From Thalassospira xiamenensis M-5 = DSM 17429 (GTDB lineage Bacteria > Pseudomonadota > Alphaproteobacteria > Rhodospirillales > Thalassospiraceae): DNA of 64,000 nt. The notes below the pieces were generated by a model. The model saw only the letters and a program-made list of their open reading frames with translations. It ran no database searches and was not told the origin of the DNA. The DNA is taken from positions 1,407,501-1,471,500 of the forward strand of contig NZ_CP004388.1 of assembly GCF_000300235.2 (NCBI RefSeq). Reading direction: 5' to 3'. The stretch's first letter is position 1; each line of letters starts with the position of its first letter. Positions 1-8,275 of the stretch are shown here, in pieces. The position numbers were made by a program, and so were the translations under genes.

Positions 1-2
1 TC

Positions 3-860
3 GAACTGACCGTTGCCAAGCTGGCCGGCGATCTGATCAGCTATGTGACCACGGGCAAAAGCACCACCGATCATGCGGTTTCAGCGGTTGCCGAGCGCGA
101 TTGCGCCCTGCATCGCCCGCTATTTGAAGAAGACGTCTGCCGCGATAATGTCGTGCTCGATGATGCGGTTGCGCTGGCCGAACCGGGCGCACCATCGGTG
201 AAACAGAAAATCCGCGACGCCGAACCTGCAATTTATGCCGTTAACGCACCCGGCGAAGACTGGTCAAATCCCAAAGCCGGTGCCCGCACATCGGCCGTGA
301 TTGTCCAAACCGATCTGCCGCCGCGCGCAACCTCCCATGCCGAAGCGACCGTTGTTCCGCAAACAGCCCCGGTCGAAATCGCCAGCGCACAGGCGCAGTT
401 CACCCCCGATCATGACCGTACCCCGCTTCGCAACGAAGGTCCCCTTGATCCGCAGGGCGAAGCCGATGCCGCGGTTGCCGGATATGTCGCCCCGCCAAAG
501 CCGGTCGCACCTGTTGCCAAAACCCAAACCGCCGCCCTGACCGATACCGGCATCATGAACGACGAGGTCAGCGTGATCGCGCCGGAAAACGCCGGGCAGG
601 ACAAGCTTGTTGCAGTGCCGCTGCCGGGAGACTATGTAATACTGGCAAGCTTTGCCGATCAGCTGCGCGCGCAAAATGCCCTGTCGCTTTACCGTGAATA
701 TCAGCCGCGCCTGATCAGTGCGACGGTTGCGGGCCGCGAATATCTTCGTGTTGCTGTTGGTCCGCTTTCGCATGAGCATGCAAAAGATTTACGCCATCTT
801 GCTGCCAAAAAGGGTGTCAAAGATCCCTGGATTGTCGGGATCGACGCTGCCGGAGAATAG
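3..860 (+). CDS. SPOR domain-containing protein (5' end outside window)
   Basis: The frame is open from the left edge, so this is the C-terminal part (about 285 residues) of a longer protein. A long Pro/Ala/Glu/Asp-rich linker is followed by a SPOR domain in roughly the last 75 residues, beginning near YVILASFADQLRAQNAL and ending near VKDPWIVGID. SPOR domains bind denuded glycan strands in septal peptidoglycan, so a periplasmic or envelope role is likely. The N-terminal part, which would show a membrane anchor or catalytic domain, is not in the window. The stop codon lies two bases before the TTG start of the next gene, so the two are probably co-transcribed. Confidence 0.8.
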   Translation, partial: ELTVAKLAGDLISYVTTGKSTTDHAVSAVAERDCALHRPLFEEDVCRDNVVLDDAVALAEPGAPSVKQKIRDAEPAIYAVNAPGEDWSNPKAGARTSAVIVQTDLPPRATSHAEATVVPQTAPVEIASAQAQFTPDHDRTPLRNEGPLDPQGEADAAVAGYVAPPKPVAPVAKTQTAALTDTGIMNDEVSVIAPENAGQDKLVAVPLPGDYVILASFADQLRAQNALSLYREYQPRLISATVAGREYLRVAVGPLSHEHAKDLRHLAAKKGVKDPWIVGIDAAGE

Positions 861-862
861 AG

Positions 863-1756
863 TTGCCAGTTATTACGGTTTGTCCTGAAAATCGACAGCG
901 TTCCGTCTTCGGGGCGCTGATCTTTTGTGTTGCCCTGGCGGGATGTTCCGCGCAGGCAGGGCAATCCTTTGCCGCCGGTCCGGGCGGTTTTGACCCGGCC
1001 CATGTGCGCAAGGCGGCTGATATACAGGCCGAACTGGTGCCGCATGTGGCGGAATACCGGTTTTCGATGGTGTCATCGGATGTCGGCAGCTCCGTTGTCG
1101 GTGTGCGCGGTGCGCTGGGTTACCGGTTTGAAAAGGTTTGTGATGGCTGGATCACCGAGATGCAGCATCTGATGGTTCTGCAAGGGGCCGAGGGCGGTTC
1201 GATCAATTCCGCCTATTCGATGACCCAGTGGGAAAACTTTGACGGATCGAAATACCGCTTCCGCATGCGTGATTATCTCGACGGTGTACAGGTCGACGAG
1301 GTTGTTGGCGATGCGGTGCGTGACAAGGACAAGGTTCTTGTGACCTACGAAGTCCCGGTCGAAGTGACCGAGGAACTGCCGGCCGATACCATGTTCCCGA
1401 CCCAGCATTCCCTAACCCTGCTGAAGCGCGCGCTTCAGGGGGATAAATTTGCCAATGATCTGGTGTTTGATGGCAGTGGCGATACACCGACCAACCGGAT
1501 TGCCGCGGTGATTTCGGCAGCCAGACCATCGCAGAACACGGCCGAAGATGCCGATGGTATCGCAAATCGGCCCTATCACAGCCTTAACCTGGCCTATTAC
1601 CCGCTTGGCAATGCCGAAAACGGCCCGTCGACCGAGATTGCGGTTGATTTCGGTGAAAACGGTGTTGCCCAGGAACTGCGGATGAATTACGGCAGTTTCC
1701 GCGTGCGCGGCGACCTTCAGAAAGTCACGCGGCTTGCTGCCCCCGAATGCGGTTAG
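863..1756 (+). CDS. eipB: EipB-family (DUF1849) cell envelope integrity protein
   Basis: 297 residues, matching the DUF1849/EipB family of periplasmic beta-spiral proteins that support envelope integrity in alphaproteobacteria. An N-terminal hydrophobic segment ends in LAGC, so the protein is exported by a signal peptide and may be lipidated. A cysteine in VCDGW and one next to the C-terminus (APECG) are placed like the pair that forms the conserved EipB disulfide. The start is TTG; a GGAG seven bases upstream, inside the end of the SPOR gene, supports it. EipB of Brucella binds the TPR protein EipA/TtpA; no such partner is adjacent here. The family call is confident, the lipidation uncertain. 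Confidence 0.82.
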   Translation: MPVITVCPENRQRSVFGALIFCVALAGCSAQAGQSFAAGPGGFDPAHVRKAADIQAELVPHVAEYRFSMVSSDVGSSVVGVRGALGYRFEKVCDGWITEMQHLMVLQGAEGGSINSAYSMTQWENFDGSKYRFRMRDYLDGVQVDEVVGDAVRDKDKVLVTYEVPVEVTEELPADTMFPTQHSLTLLKRALQGDKFANDLVFDGSGDTPTNRIAAVISAARPSQNTAEDADGIANRPYHSLNLAYYPLGNAENGPSTEIAVDFGENGVAQELRMNYGSFRVRGDLQKVTRLAAPECG

Positions 1757-1797
1757 GCACAAACCGGATTATTGCCGCAATAACGGCCCGATAACGC

Positions 1798-1833
1798 AAA
1801 AAAGCCTGCCGGATGTCCGACAGGCTTTTTTGT
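1798..1833. terminator. Bidirectional rho-independent terminator
   Basis: AGCCTGCCGGA and TCCGACAGGCT form an 11-bp stem around a TG loop, flanked by A6 and T6. It sits between the converging eipB and ArsR genes. The one imperfect pair is a C/A mismatch on the plus strand but a G-U pair on the minus strand, so the hairpin is slightly better for the minus gene. Confidence 0.85.
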
Positions 1834-1853
1834 GGGGGAAGTTCCATAAAGTC

Positions 1854-2171
1854 TTAGGCGGCGACGGCGCTGCTGTCGTCGCGGCAATACAGACCATAAA
1901 GTGTCTTGATGACGGTGACGGCTTCATCGCCTTGCAGCGAATAAAAGATCGTCTGTGCCTCGCGCCGGGTTTTAACCAGCTTGTCCCGCCGCAATCTTGC
2001 AAGATGCTGTGACAGGGCGGACTGGCTCAGTCCGACAATGCGTTCAAGTTCACCGACCGATTTTTCGCCATCGTTAAGCTGGCAAAGAATCATAAGTCTG
2101 CTCTGATTGCTCATGGCCTTCAGAAGCGCGCTGGCTTGCTCGGCCTTTTTTTCGAGATGGGTAAGTTCCAT
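1854..2171 (-). CDS. ArsR/SmtB-family repressor, BigR/SqrR-like persulfide sensor
   Basis: 105 residues with a winged helix and recognition helix SQSALSQHLARLRRD. Cysteines at residues 30 (ILCQL) and 96 (LYGLYC) lie 66 residues apart, the same spacing as the persulfide-sensing pair of SqrR, and the YGLYC ending is typical of BigR/SqrR/YgaV. These repressors release DNA when sulfane sulfur links the two cysteines. I start the gene at MELTHLEKK because AAAGGGAGCCAA sits just upstream; a longer N-terminus (to 2282) looks non-homologous. No sulfide oxidase or dioxygenase gene is adjacent, so the target is unknown. A paralogue lies at 41512-41817. Confidence 0.82.
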   Translation of the reverse strand: MELTHLEKKAEQASALLKAMSNQSRLMILCQLNDGEKSVGELERIVGLSQSALSQHLARLRRDKLVKTRREAQTIFYSLQGDEAVTVIKTLYGLYCRDDSSAVAA

Positions 2172-2319
2172 TTGGCTCCCTTTAGCCTGGCCATATTCGG
2201 CTTTTGTCCCAACTGGGGCATCGGGTGTATCACATTCGTGGTGATAATCTCCGATGGGATGTCCCCGATTTTTTCCAACCAACGAGGTCTTTGTGCCTCA
2301 AACCCATTAATGAAATTCA

Positions 2320-2341
2320 AGAATGGGAAGATTCCTATTCT
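2320..2341. promoter_or_regulatory. Inverted repeat, candidate ArsR operator
   Basis: AGAATGGGAA-GA-TTCCTATTCT is a 10-bp inverted repeat with one mismatch in the 465-bp divergent gap between the ArsR gene and the deacetylase gene. It contains GAAT/ATTC half sites like those bound by BigR/SqrR proteins, but in a different arrangement, so the assignment is inference. Confidence 0.4.
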
Positions 2342-2357
2342 CAAGTATAACATCAAA

Positions 2358-2388
2358 CTGTCAAGACACTCTTTGTCTTGTGGACAGA
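2358..2388. promoter_or_regulatory. Hairpin/palindrome in divergent promoter gap
   Basis: CAAGACA-CTCTT-TGTCTTG is a perfect 7-bp inverted repeat, extended outwards by CTGTC/GACAG with a small bulge. No T-run follows, so it is not a standard terminator. It may be an operator or a leader hairpin for the downstream deacetylase gene. The rest of this gap (2172-2636) is AT-rich and I see no gene in it. Confidence 0.4.
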
Positions 2389-2636
2389 GATTATGGCGAT
2401 ATTTCGTTCTGAGTCACCGTGTATACAATAGACAGTTCATACAGGGTCTTAATCTGTCATTCAGTTTGAAAACTTGCAGTATTTGTCTGATTCATGATGA
2501 TCTAGAACAAAGCAGCAGATAACGTCGGCTGGCACGATGAAACAATAATAACCAAGGTCGCCGCCCGTAAGGCAAGGTGACCGGCAAAAATCAAACTTGT
2601 CTGACTGGCATCTATTCAGGAAGGTATCCGCAAAAC

Positions 2637-3566
2637 ATGGCGACATTATTTGTCACGCATCAAAGCTGTATCGACCACGATACGGGGCCGGGCCACCCGG
2701 AACAGTCTGATCGTCTTCGCGTGATCCAGCGGGTGCTTGAAGCCGAAGAATTCATGTTCCTGCACCGGGAAGAAGCCCCAAAGGCCGATCTTGATCTGAT
2801 CAAAAAGGTGCATGACCCTGCCTATGTCGACCGGGTCATGGCCGCGATCCCGCAAAGCGGATATGAATCCCTTGATGGCGATACCTATGTTTCACCCGCC
2901 TCGGGCGAGGCGGCATTGCGCGCGGTTGGCGGTGTCTGCGTCGCGGTCGATGCGGTCTTGGCCGGCCATGAACGCAATGCCTTTGTCGGCGTACGCCCGC
3001 CGGGACATCATGCGGAATATGACCGGGCGATGGGGTTCTGCCTGTTTAACAATGTGGCGGTCGGTGCGCGTCATGCCCGCGATGCCCATGGCATCAAACG
3101 TGTGGCGGTGATGGATTTTGACGTTCATCACGGCAATGGCACACAGGATCTTTTCTATAACGATCCCGACCTGTTTTACTGTTCAACCCATCAATGGCCG
3201 CTTTATCCCGGCACCGGTGCCCCCGATGAACGCGGATGCGCCAATAACATCCTCAATGTCGGGCTGTCGGCCGGGGCGGGAACGGCGGAAATGAAACACG
3301 CCTTCGAACAATCGGTTTTACCCGGCATTGCCGCCTTCAAACCGGAATTGCTGATCATTTCGGCTGGCTTCGATGCGCATCGCAATGATCCGTTGGCGGG
3401 ACTTTCATTCATTGAAAGCGACTTTGCCTGGATTACCGAACATCTTCTCGCCCTCGCGGGCGAGGTTTGCGATAACCGCGTCGTCTCGGTGCTTGAAGGC
3501 GGCTATGACCTGCCATCGCTGGCAAGTTCGGTTCAGGCCCATGTGCGAACCCTGATGACCTCTTGA
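2637..3566 (+). CDS. Histone deacetylase-family zinc amidohydrolase
   Basis: 309 residues of the arginase/deacetylase fold. Visible signatures are GVRPPGHHAE (active-site histidine pair), MDFDVHHGNGTQ (zinc-binding Asp/His) and SAGFDAHRNDPL (zinc Asp), then a C-terminal VLEGGYDL. Bacterial members deacetylate acetylpolyamines, acetylated small molecules or acetyl-lysine; the substrate cannot be told here. I start at MATLFVTHQS because AGGAAGG lies upstream and the family begins at this point. In many Rhodospirillales a gene of this family directly precedes xseB; here a two-gene AT-rich insert separates them. Confidence 0.88.
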   Translation: MATLFVTHQSCIDHDTGPGHPEQSDRLRVIQRVLEAEEFMFLHREEAPKADLDLIKKVHDPAYVDRVMAAIPQSGYESLDGDTYVSPASGEAALRAVGGVCVAVDAVLAGHERNAFVGVRPPGHHAEYDRAMGFCLFNNVAVGARHARDAHGIKRVAVMDFDVHHGNGTQDLFYNDPDLFYCSTHQWPLYPGTGAPDERGCANNILNVGLSAGAGTAEMKHAFEQSVLPGIAAFKPELLIISAGFDAHRNDPLAGLSFIESDFAWITEHLLALAGEVCDNRVVSVLEGGYDLPSLASSVQAHVRTLMTS

Positions 3567-3568
3567 GT

Positions 3569-4753
3569 TTATTCAATAAAGGTTTGCTGAGCCTGTTGCT
3601 TCTGCTCACGGTGCGATTTAATCGAATGCCCGATAATAATCGTCACCGGCACCCACAATATGTACCACAATTCACCAGGAGATTTGGAGACTTGGGCAAG
3701 ATCGGTTAATCCACCGATAATGGGTACACATAGCAAGCCAAGATGAAATGCCTTTGTGGTTCTATCTTCTGTATTCCAAGCGGCCCAAGCGAGCTGCGCA
3801 AACAATGCCAGAAGAAGAAATAGCCCTATTGCGCCACCAAAAAATGCCGATGACACGTATATGCTATGGGGAAATTTCTGTTCAATCGCTCCAAAGGTAT
3901 TCAGGCTTGCCAGGCCATTACCAATGATTGGAGCATCCTGAATATATTTCCATGCATCCATCCATATTTCAAAACGCCATGGATTTCTGGAAAGTGATTG
4001 AATGGCATGTTGTTGGATTTCGTCGCTAAGCAGGAAAATTGAAACAATCGAGAATAGTATTCCGGCGGTGCATCTTCGCACAACTTTTCCAGAAAAAATG
4101 GAAAAGATGATGCCGATGCAAAATAGCGTCAGAAATGGCCCTCTGCTTTGTGTGAGTATTACGAAGAATACGCAGAAAAGGCAGACGGTTGCGTAGAATA
4201 TCTTGTATTTCTTTTCTGTTGATATTTGAGATTGATAAAATGATATGCAAAAACCTGTCAGTATAACTAAGCTACCGAGTATTGGGTGCCTAGTTTCTGC
4301 CCACCCTGTCAATCTATCATTCAATGTGTGAGTGTCTATCGCGTAAAATAAAACAATAGATATCAATATATTTAACAGGACAGCATAAGGTAGTGCCTTG
4401 AAAAGGAAGTCTTTCCATCGGGTGCATTTTGAGAAGAAGTATGTTGCTGTGAATAAAAATATAAGGTTAACTAATGACCTTGATATGTATTTTTTCACGT
4501 TGAATTCTGGTTGGTTTACTCCCCACGATATCGTGAGAAGAAACCATAGTATTAATATAGCGCTGGTAATTAATATTTTGTTTTTAAATAGACCGAATAG
4601 TTCTTTTTTTTCTTTGAATATTATTATCGTGAATGTCGGGGCTATGATCGCGTAAAATATTATTGCCCATGTTGGTGTGGGGTGAATTAGGTATCCTGAT
4701 ATTATGAATATGGAAAATGATACTGGAAATACATATTTTTCAATAGTGTTCAT
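3569..4753 (-). CDS. O-antigen ligase / Wzy_C-family membrane protein
   Basis: 394 residues, mostly hydrophobic, with about ten to twelve predicted membrane segments. A QSRGPFL motif begins the Wzy_C domain, and a long periplasmic loop with SRNPWRFEIWMDAWKYI and HSIYVSSAFFGG follows, as in O-antigen ligases and polymerases. It would join or polymerise surface polysaccharide at the outer face of the inner membrane. The start overlaps the end of the upstream glycosyltransferase gene by 14 bases, so they form one operon. Base composition is clearly more AT-rich than neighbours, suggesting transfer. Ligase versus polymerase cannot be resolved by eye. Confidence 0.8.
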   Translation of the reverse strand: MNTIEKYVFPVSFSIFIISGYLIHPTPTWAIIFYAIIAPTFTIIIFKEKKELFGLFKNKILITSAILILWFLLTISWGVNQPEFNVKKYISRSLVNLIFLFTATYFFSKCTRWKDFLFKALPYAVLLNILISIVLFYAIDTHTLNDRLTGWAETRHPILGSLVILTGFCISFYQSQISTEKKYKIFYATVCLFCVFFVILTQSRGPFLTLFCIGIIFSIFSGKVVRRCTAGILFSIVSIFLLSDEIQQHAIQSLSRNPWRFEIWMDAWKYIQDAPIIGNGLASLNTFGAIEQKFPHSIYVSSAFFGGAIGLFLLLALFAQLAWAAWNTEDRTTKAFHLGLLCVPIIGGLTDLAQVSKSPGELWYILWVPVTIIIGHSIKSHREQKQQAQQTFIE

Positions 4754-5771
4754 TGTATGTCTTCTTGATTATGTCGTCCGCGACATTCTTTTCGTTGAAT
4801 TTTCTATGGTATTCGCGCCAAGAGCGTTCGGCAATATTTTGCCTCTCTTGATCGTTGTCGATAAAATGAGATATTTTTGCAATAAGCTCATCTTTATCTG
4901 AGAAAAAGGCCATCTGATCTTCTTGGAAATCGTCATTCAAGCCCGTGGCTCTGTCTACAAACGTTAAAATTCCGTTTCCGACAGTCTGGGAAATTCTGTC
5001 AGATGAATATCGATAGGCGTCATTTCTGCGGCTGAAGTTTAAACTCATCGAAGTTTTACTTAGATAATGATCATATTCTTCGCATGTTATGCGAGGGCTT
5101 GTATAGCCAGGAAATGACGTTCTTATTCTTGAGCTGGACTTTGCGATATCATCCAAAAGATCCTGAACAATATAATCTTCTCCACAAATATTGCGGACCT
5201 CGTTAGGGGTTCCTATTGCCATCCCGAAGTCAAAAGCCAGTTCTTCTCGCGAACATTTAAAGTTCTGGTGACGTTCAATGCTCATGTCGACCGGATTAGG
5301 CATGAAATAAGCGCGATACTTTCCCTCGGACAATTTGGCCAATAAAGGCCCATCCGTTGAGCAGAAGGTTGCATCAACAAGGTCGATCTTGCTTTTAATG
5401 CGCCCGACATTATCTGAGGAGAATAACGGATCAACATTCCATTGAGCTATTTTGACACTTGGCAGCTTTTCTTTGATTTTTTCCAAAGTCTTGCGGGTTA
5501 TCATGTCTGCGTGACCGAATACAATCATATCCGGCTCGAATTTCTCTGCCACCTCAAGCAATTTTTTATTCAATTGCGGAATGCCAAATTTTCGACTTTT
5601 GAATATATTTAAAAGTCTGGCTAAGTCTCGATCCCCAAATGGTAAAACATTGTGCCCCAGGCGCGTAAAGCCATTGGTGATCTTGTAAGGTATGCCGTAA
5701 TAGCCGGGTACCTTGGGCGTTAAGCTGTAATTTGTGACATGCAATATGCGCAAACGGGAAATATCAAGCAA
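4740..5771 (-). CDS. CgeB-like glycosyltransferase
   Basis: 343 residues resembling the CgeB/DUF3880-type group 1 glycosyltransferases. The N-terminal half has a Rossmann-like start (RLRILHVTNYS) and KIAQWNVDPLF; the C-terminal half has NFSRRNDAYRYSSDRISQTVGNG, a region usually involved in nucleotide-sugar binding, and a terminal helical tail. It would add a sugar to a polysaccharide or lipid in the cytoplasm. The only upstream start is TTG at 5771 with a weak ribosome site, so the start is uncertain. AT-rich like its partner, and on the strand opposite to the flanking housekeeping genes. Confidence 0.7.
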   Translation of the reverse strand: MLDISRLRILHVTNYSLTPKVPGYYGIPYKITNGFTRLGHNVLPFGDRDLARLLNIFKSRKFGIPQLNKKLLEVAEKFEPDMIVFGHADMITRKTLEKIKEKLPSVKIAQWNVDPLFSSDNVGRIKSKIDLVDATFCSTDGPLLAKLSEGKYRAYFMPNPVDMSIERHQNFKCSREELAFDFGMAIGTPNEVRNICGEDYIVQDLLDDIAKSSSRIRTSFPGYTSPRITCEEYDHYLSKTSMSLNFSRRNDAYRYSSDRISQTVGNGILTFVDRATGLNDDFQEDQMAFFSDKDELIAKISHFIDNDQERQNIAERSWREYHRKFNEKNVADDIIKKTYNEHY

Positions 5772-6002
5772 TTTGTGTACTCTGAATCAGTTTTAACTGT
5801 GCCATGTTCTCAATGTTCTTGGAAGTTAAAAGATATTCAGGATTTGGCAAACCCTTTATGGCCATCGTTTCGTTATAACTTTATCTATTCGTAGAGCGGC
5901 ACTTGTTTCTGAAAAATAGCTGCATGCTCTTAGTATGCATACCCCTTGTTACTGGGCAAGTCACCGCGTAAACTCCGCGCCAATCAAATCAATGGAGCAG
6001 AT

Positions 6003-6266
6003 ATGTCCACGCCAACCCCATCCACCACGATCCCCGATGATATCGCCAAACTCAGCTTTGAAGAGGCCCTCGGCCAGCTTGAAAGCCTCGTGCGGCAGCT
6101 CGAACAGGGGCAGGTGGGGCTTGATGATGCCATTGCATCCTATGAACGCGGTGCGGCGCTGAAACGTCATTGTGCCGATAAACTGCGCGCTGCCGAAGAA
6201 CGCATCGAGAAAATTACCCTCGGTGCCGATGGCCGTCCGAACGCAACCCCGACTGAAATCGAATAA
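6003..6266 (+). CDS. xseB: Exodeoxyribonuclease VII small subunit
   Basis: 87 residues, typical length, with the family signature FEEALGQLESLVRQLEQG and LDDAIASYERGAALKRHCADKL. The two-helix protein wraps the large subunit XseA, which degrades single-stranded DNA; xseA is not in the window. TGGAGCAGAT six bases before the ATG supports this start rather than the one at 5946. It opens the xseB-ispA-hydrolase-dxs run with 14 bases before ispA. Confidence 0.95.
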   Translation: MSTPTPSTTIPDDIAKLSFEEALGQLESLVRQLEQGQVGLDDAIASYERGAALKRHCADKLRAAEERIEKITLGADGRPNATPTEIE

Positions 6267-6280
6267 TTCTCGCGGAGAAT

Positions 6281-7177
6281 ATGGTGAGTTACGACCTGCT
6301 TGCTGAGCTGAGTACTGCTTCTGCTGACCTTGGCGAAACGCTTGATGGCATTCTGCCGCGTCCCAATGGCCAGATCGAGCAACGCCTGTTTCAGGCGATG
6401 CGTTATTCAACCCTGGGCGAAGGCAAACGCCTGCGTCCGTTTCTGGTGCTAAGCTCCGCCGGATTGTTCCGGGTATCGCGCCAATGCGCCTTGCGAGTCG
6501 CCGCTGCGGTTGAAATGGTGCACAGCTATTCGCTGATCCATGATGATCTTCCGGCCATGGATGACGATGACCTTCGCCGTGGCAAGCCAAGCTGCCACAA
6601 GCAGTTTGACGAGGCGACCGCCATTCTGGCCGGTGACGCATTGTTGACGCAGGCCTTCGAAGTGCTGGCCGATGAAAGCACCCATCCCGATCCGCGTGTC
6701 TGCACCGATCTTGTCCGCGCCCTTGCCCGTGCGGCCGGGCCGTACGGCATGGTTGGCGGTCAGATGATCGATCTCGCGGGCGAGGGGCAAAGCCTTGATC
6801 AGGCACAGGTCACCCATTTGCATCTGCTGAAAACCGGCCGGATGTTTGCCTTTGCCTGCGAAGCCGGGGCGATTCTGGGCAAGGCCCCCAAAAGCATGCG
6901 CATGGCCTTGCGGTCCTACGCCCATGACATGGGGCTGGCCTTCCAGATCAAGGACGACCTTCTCGATGTGGAATCCAGCAGCGCCGAACTCGGCAAAACG
7001 GCCGGCAAGGATATCGATCAGGATAAATCGACCTATGTGAAGCTTCTGGGCCTTGAACAGGCCCGCGAGCAGGCAACCATGCTGTGCAATCAGGCGATCA
7101 ATCACCTGAACTGCTTTGACGGCGAAGCCGAACCGCTGCGCGAAATGGCACGTTTCGTGATCGAACGCGGGCGTTAA
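6281..7177 (+). CDS. ispA: Farnesyl diphosphate synthase (polyprenyl synthetase)
   Basis: 298 residues. The first aspartate-rich motif is in HDDLPAMDDDDLRRG and the second in QIKDDLLDVES, the magnesium-binding sites that hold the allylic and isopentenyl diphosphates. A KRLRPFLV segment supplies the IPP-binding lysine/arginine. The DDxxD context and length fit a C15 synthase that makes farnesyl diphosphate for quinones, hopanoids and undecaprenyl carriers. GGAG lies only three bases before the ATG and six before an in-frame GTG at 6284, so translation may begin one codon later. Co-directional with dxs. Confidence 0.95.
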   Translation: MVSYDLLAELSTASADLGETLDGILPRPNGQIEQRLFQAMRYSTLGEGKRLRPFLVLSSAGLFRVSRQCALRVAAAVEMVHSYSLIHDDLPAMDDDDLRRGKPSCHKQFDEATAILAGDALLTQAFEVLADESTHPDPRVCTDLVRALARAAGPYGMVGGQMIDLAGEGQSLDQAQVTHLHLLKTGRMFAFACEAGAILGKAPKSMRMALRSYAHDMGLAFQIKDDLLDVESSSAELGKTAGKDIDQDKSTYVKLLGLEQAREQATMLCNQAINHLNCFDGEAEPLREMARFVIERGR

Positions 7178-7193
7178 GGCCAGTCCCCCTGTC

Positions 7194-8162
7194 ATGAGCC
7201 AGCAAACCAGATATACAGCCGGTTTTCGTGACCGGCTGTTTGACAAGGACCCGTTTCCGCTGGCGATCTGGTATCCGTCGCATGCCGCCGAAGGCTCCGT
7301 GCGTCATATGGGTGTCACGTCAACCGCGGCCCGCGATGCGGATTTCGCCGATGACGGGCCCTATCCGCTGGTGATGTTTTCGCACGGCTCCGAAGGGCAC
7401 CGCTTCAATCAGTTCTGGCTGGCGGAATATCTTGCACGGCGCGGTTATATCGTCGCCGCCCCGCAGCATCATGGCGACAATTACCTTGATCCGTCCGATG
7501 CGCGGCAATTGACGATCATCGAACGTCGCCCGCGCGAAATGCGCTTGGCTCTTGATCTGTTGCTGGATCATGACGGCATTGCTGCTCACATTGATACGGA
7601 TCGTATTTACGCGCTCGGCCATTCGGCGGGCGGGGCGACGGTGCTGAAAATGGCGGGCTGGCAGTTTGATGCCTCTGCCTGGCAAAGCTATTGCGCGCTC
7701 AATGCCGATCAGGACCGCGTGATTTGCCAGCATGTACCGGGGGATGACATGGTCGATGAGTTGCATGATCGTTATGGCGGCCCGGTTGTTTCCGCGCGCG
7801 ATGACCGGATTGCCGGCGTGATTGCCGTAACCCCGGCCTTTGGCGTTGCGGCGACCGGTGCGGGCTTTGCCGATGTCACGGTGCCGATGCTGTTTATCGA
7901 GGCCGATACCGATGAAATCCTGCCCGAAACCGCCAATGCCGCGCATTTTCGCACCCTTTTGCGCGGGCGGGCGAAGTTTGTTAAGGTCAAGGGGGCCGGG
8001 CACTATTCATTCCTGCCGCCCTGCACGCCCTATATCGCGGAAAATTTCGGCTATTTATGCCGGGATTTCGGGCGCGAACGTGTTGATATTCACCGCACTG
8101 TTGAACAGGTGGTGCTGAAGTTCCTAAGTGACATCAAATCAGGTGATTTTCAGGGTCGCTAA
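7194..8162 (+). CDS. Alpha/beta hydrolase, dienelactone-hydrolase-like
   Basis: 322 residues. The nucleophile elbow is LGHSAGGATV, the likely acid is in FIEADTDEILP, and the histidine is in KGAGHYSFLPP, all in the expected order. An early SHGSEGHRFNQFWLAEYLARRGY segment is typical of the predicted dienelactone hydrolase group (COG4188). No signal peptide is seen, so it is cytoplasmic. It lies between ispA and dxs, 16 bases after ispA, and may be co-transcribed, but nothing ties its substrate to isoprenoids. The start has no strong ribosome site. Confidence 0.78.
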   Translation: MSQQTRYTAGFRDRLFDKDPFPLAIWYPSHAAEGSVRHMGVTSTAARDADFADDGPYPLVMFSHGSEGHRFNQFWLAEYLARRGYIVAAPQHHGDNYLDPSDARQLTIIERRPREMRLALDLLLDHDGIAAHIDTDRIYALGHSAGGATVLKMAGWQFDASAWQSYCALNADQDRVICQHVPGDDMVDELHDRYGGPVVSARDDRIAGVIAVTPAFGVAATGAGFADVTVPMLFIEADTDEILPETANAAHFRTLLRGRAKFVKVKGAGHYSFLPPCTPYIAENFGYLCRDFGRERVDIHRTVEQVVLKFLSDIKSGDFQGR

Positions 8163-8275
8163 TTACAGCGAAGCTGTTTATTTTACGCTGCTTGCAATAG
8201 GGCTTAGGAAACGTCACCCTGTTGGTTTGACGACTATATAAAAAACGCCACACAAAACTGAAAATCGAGATCGGT

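Noticed and set aside
1854-2282. 142-residue form of the first ArsR protein
   Set aside because: The N-terminal 37 residues are not family-like and a good ribosome site precedes the shorter form.
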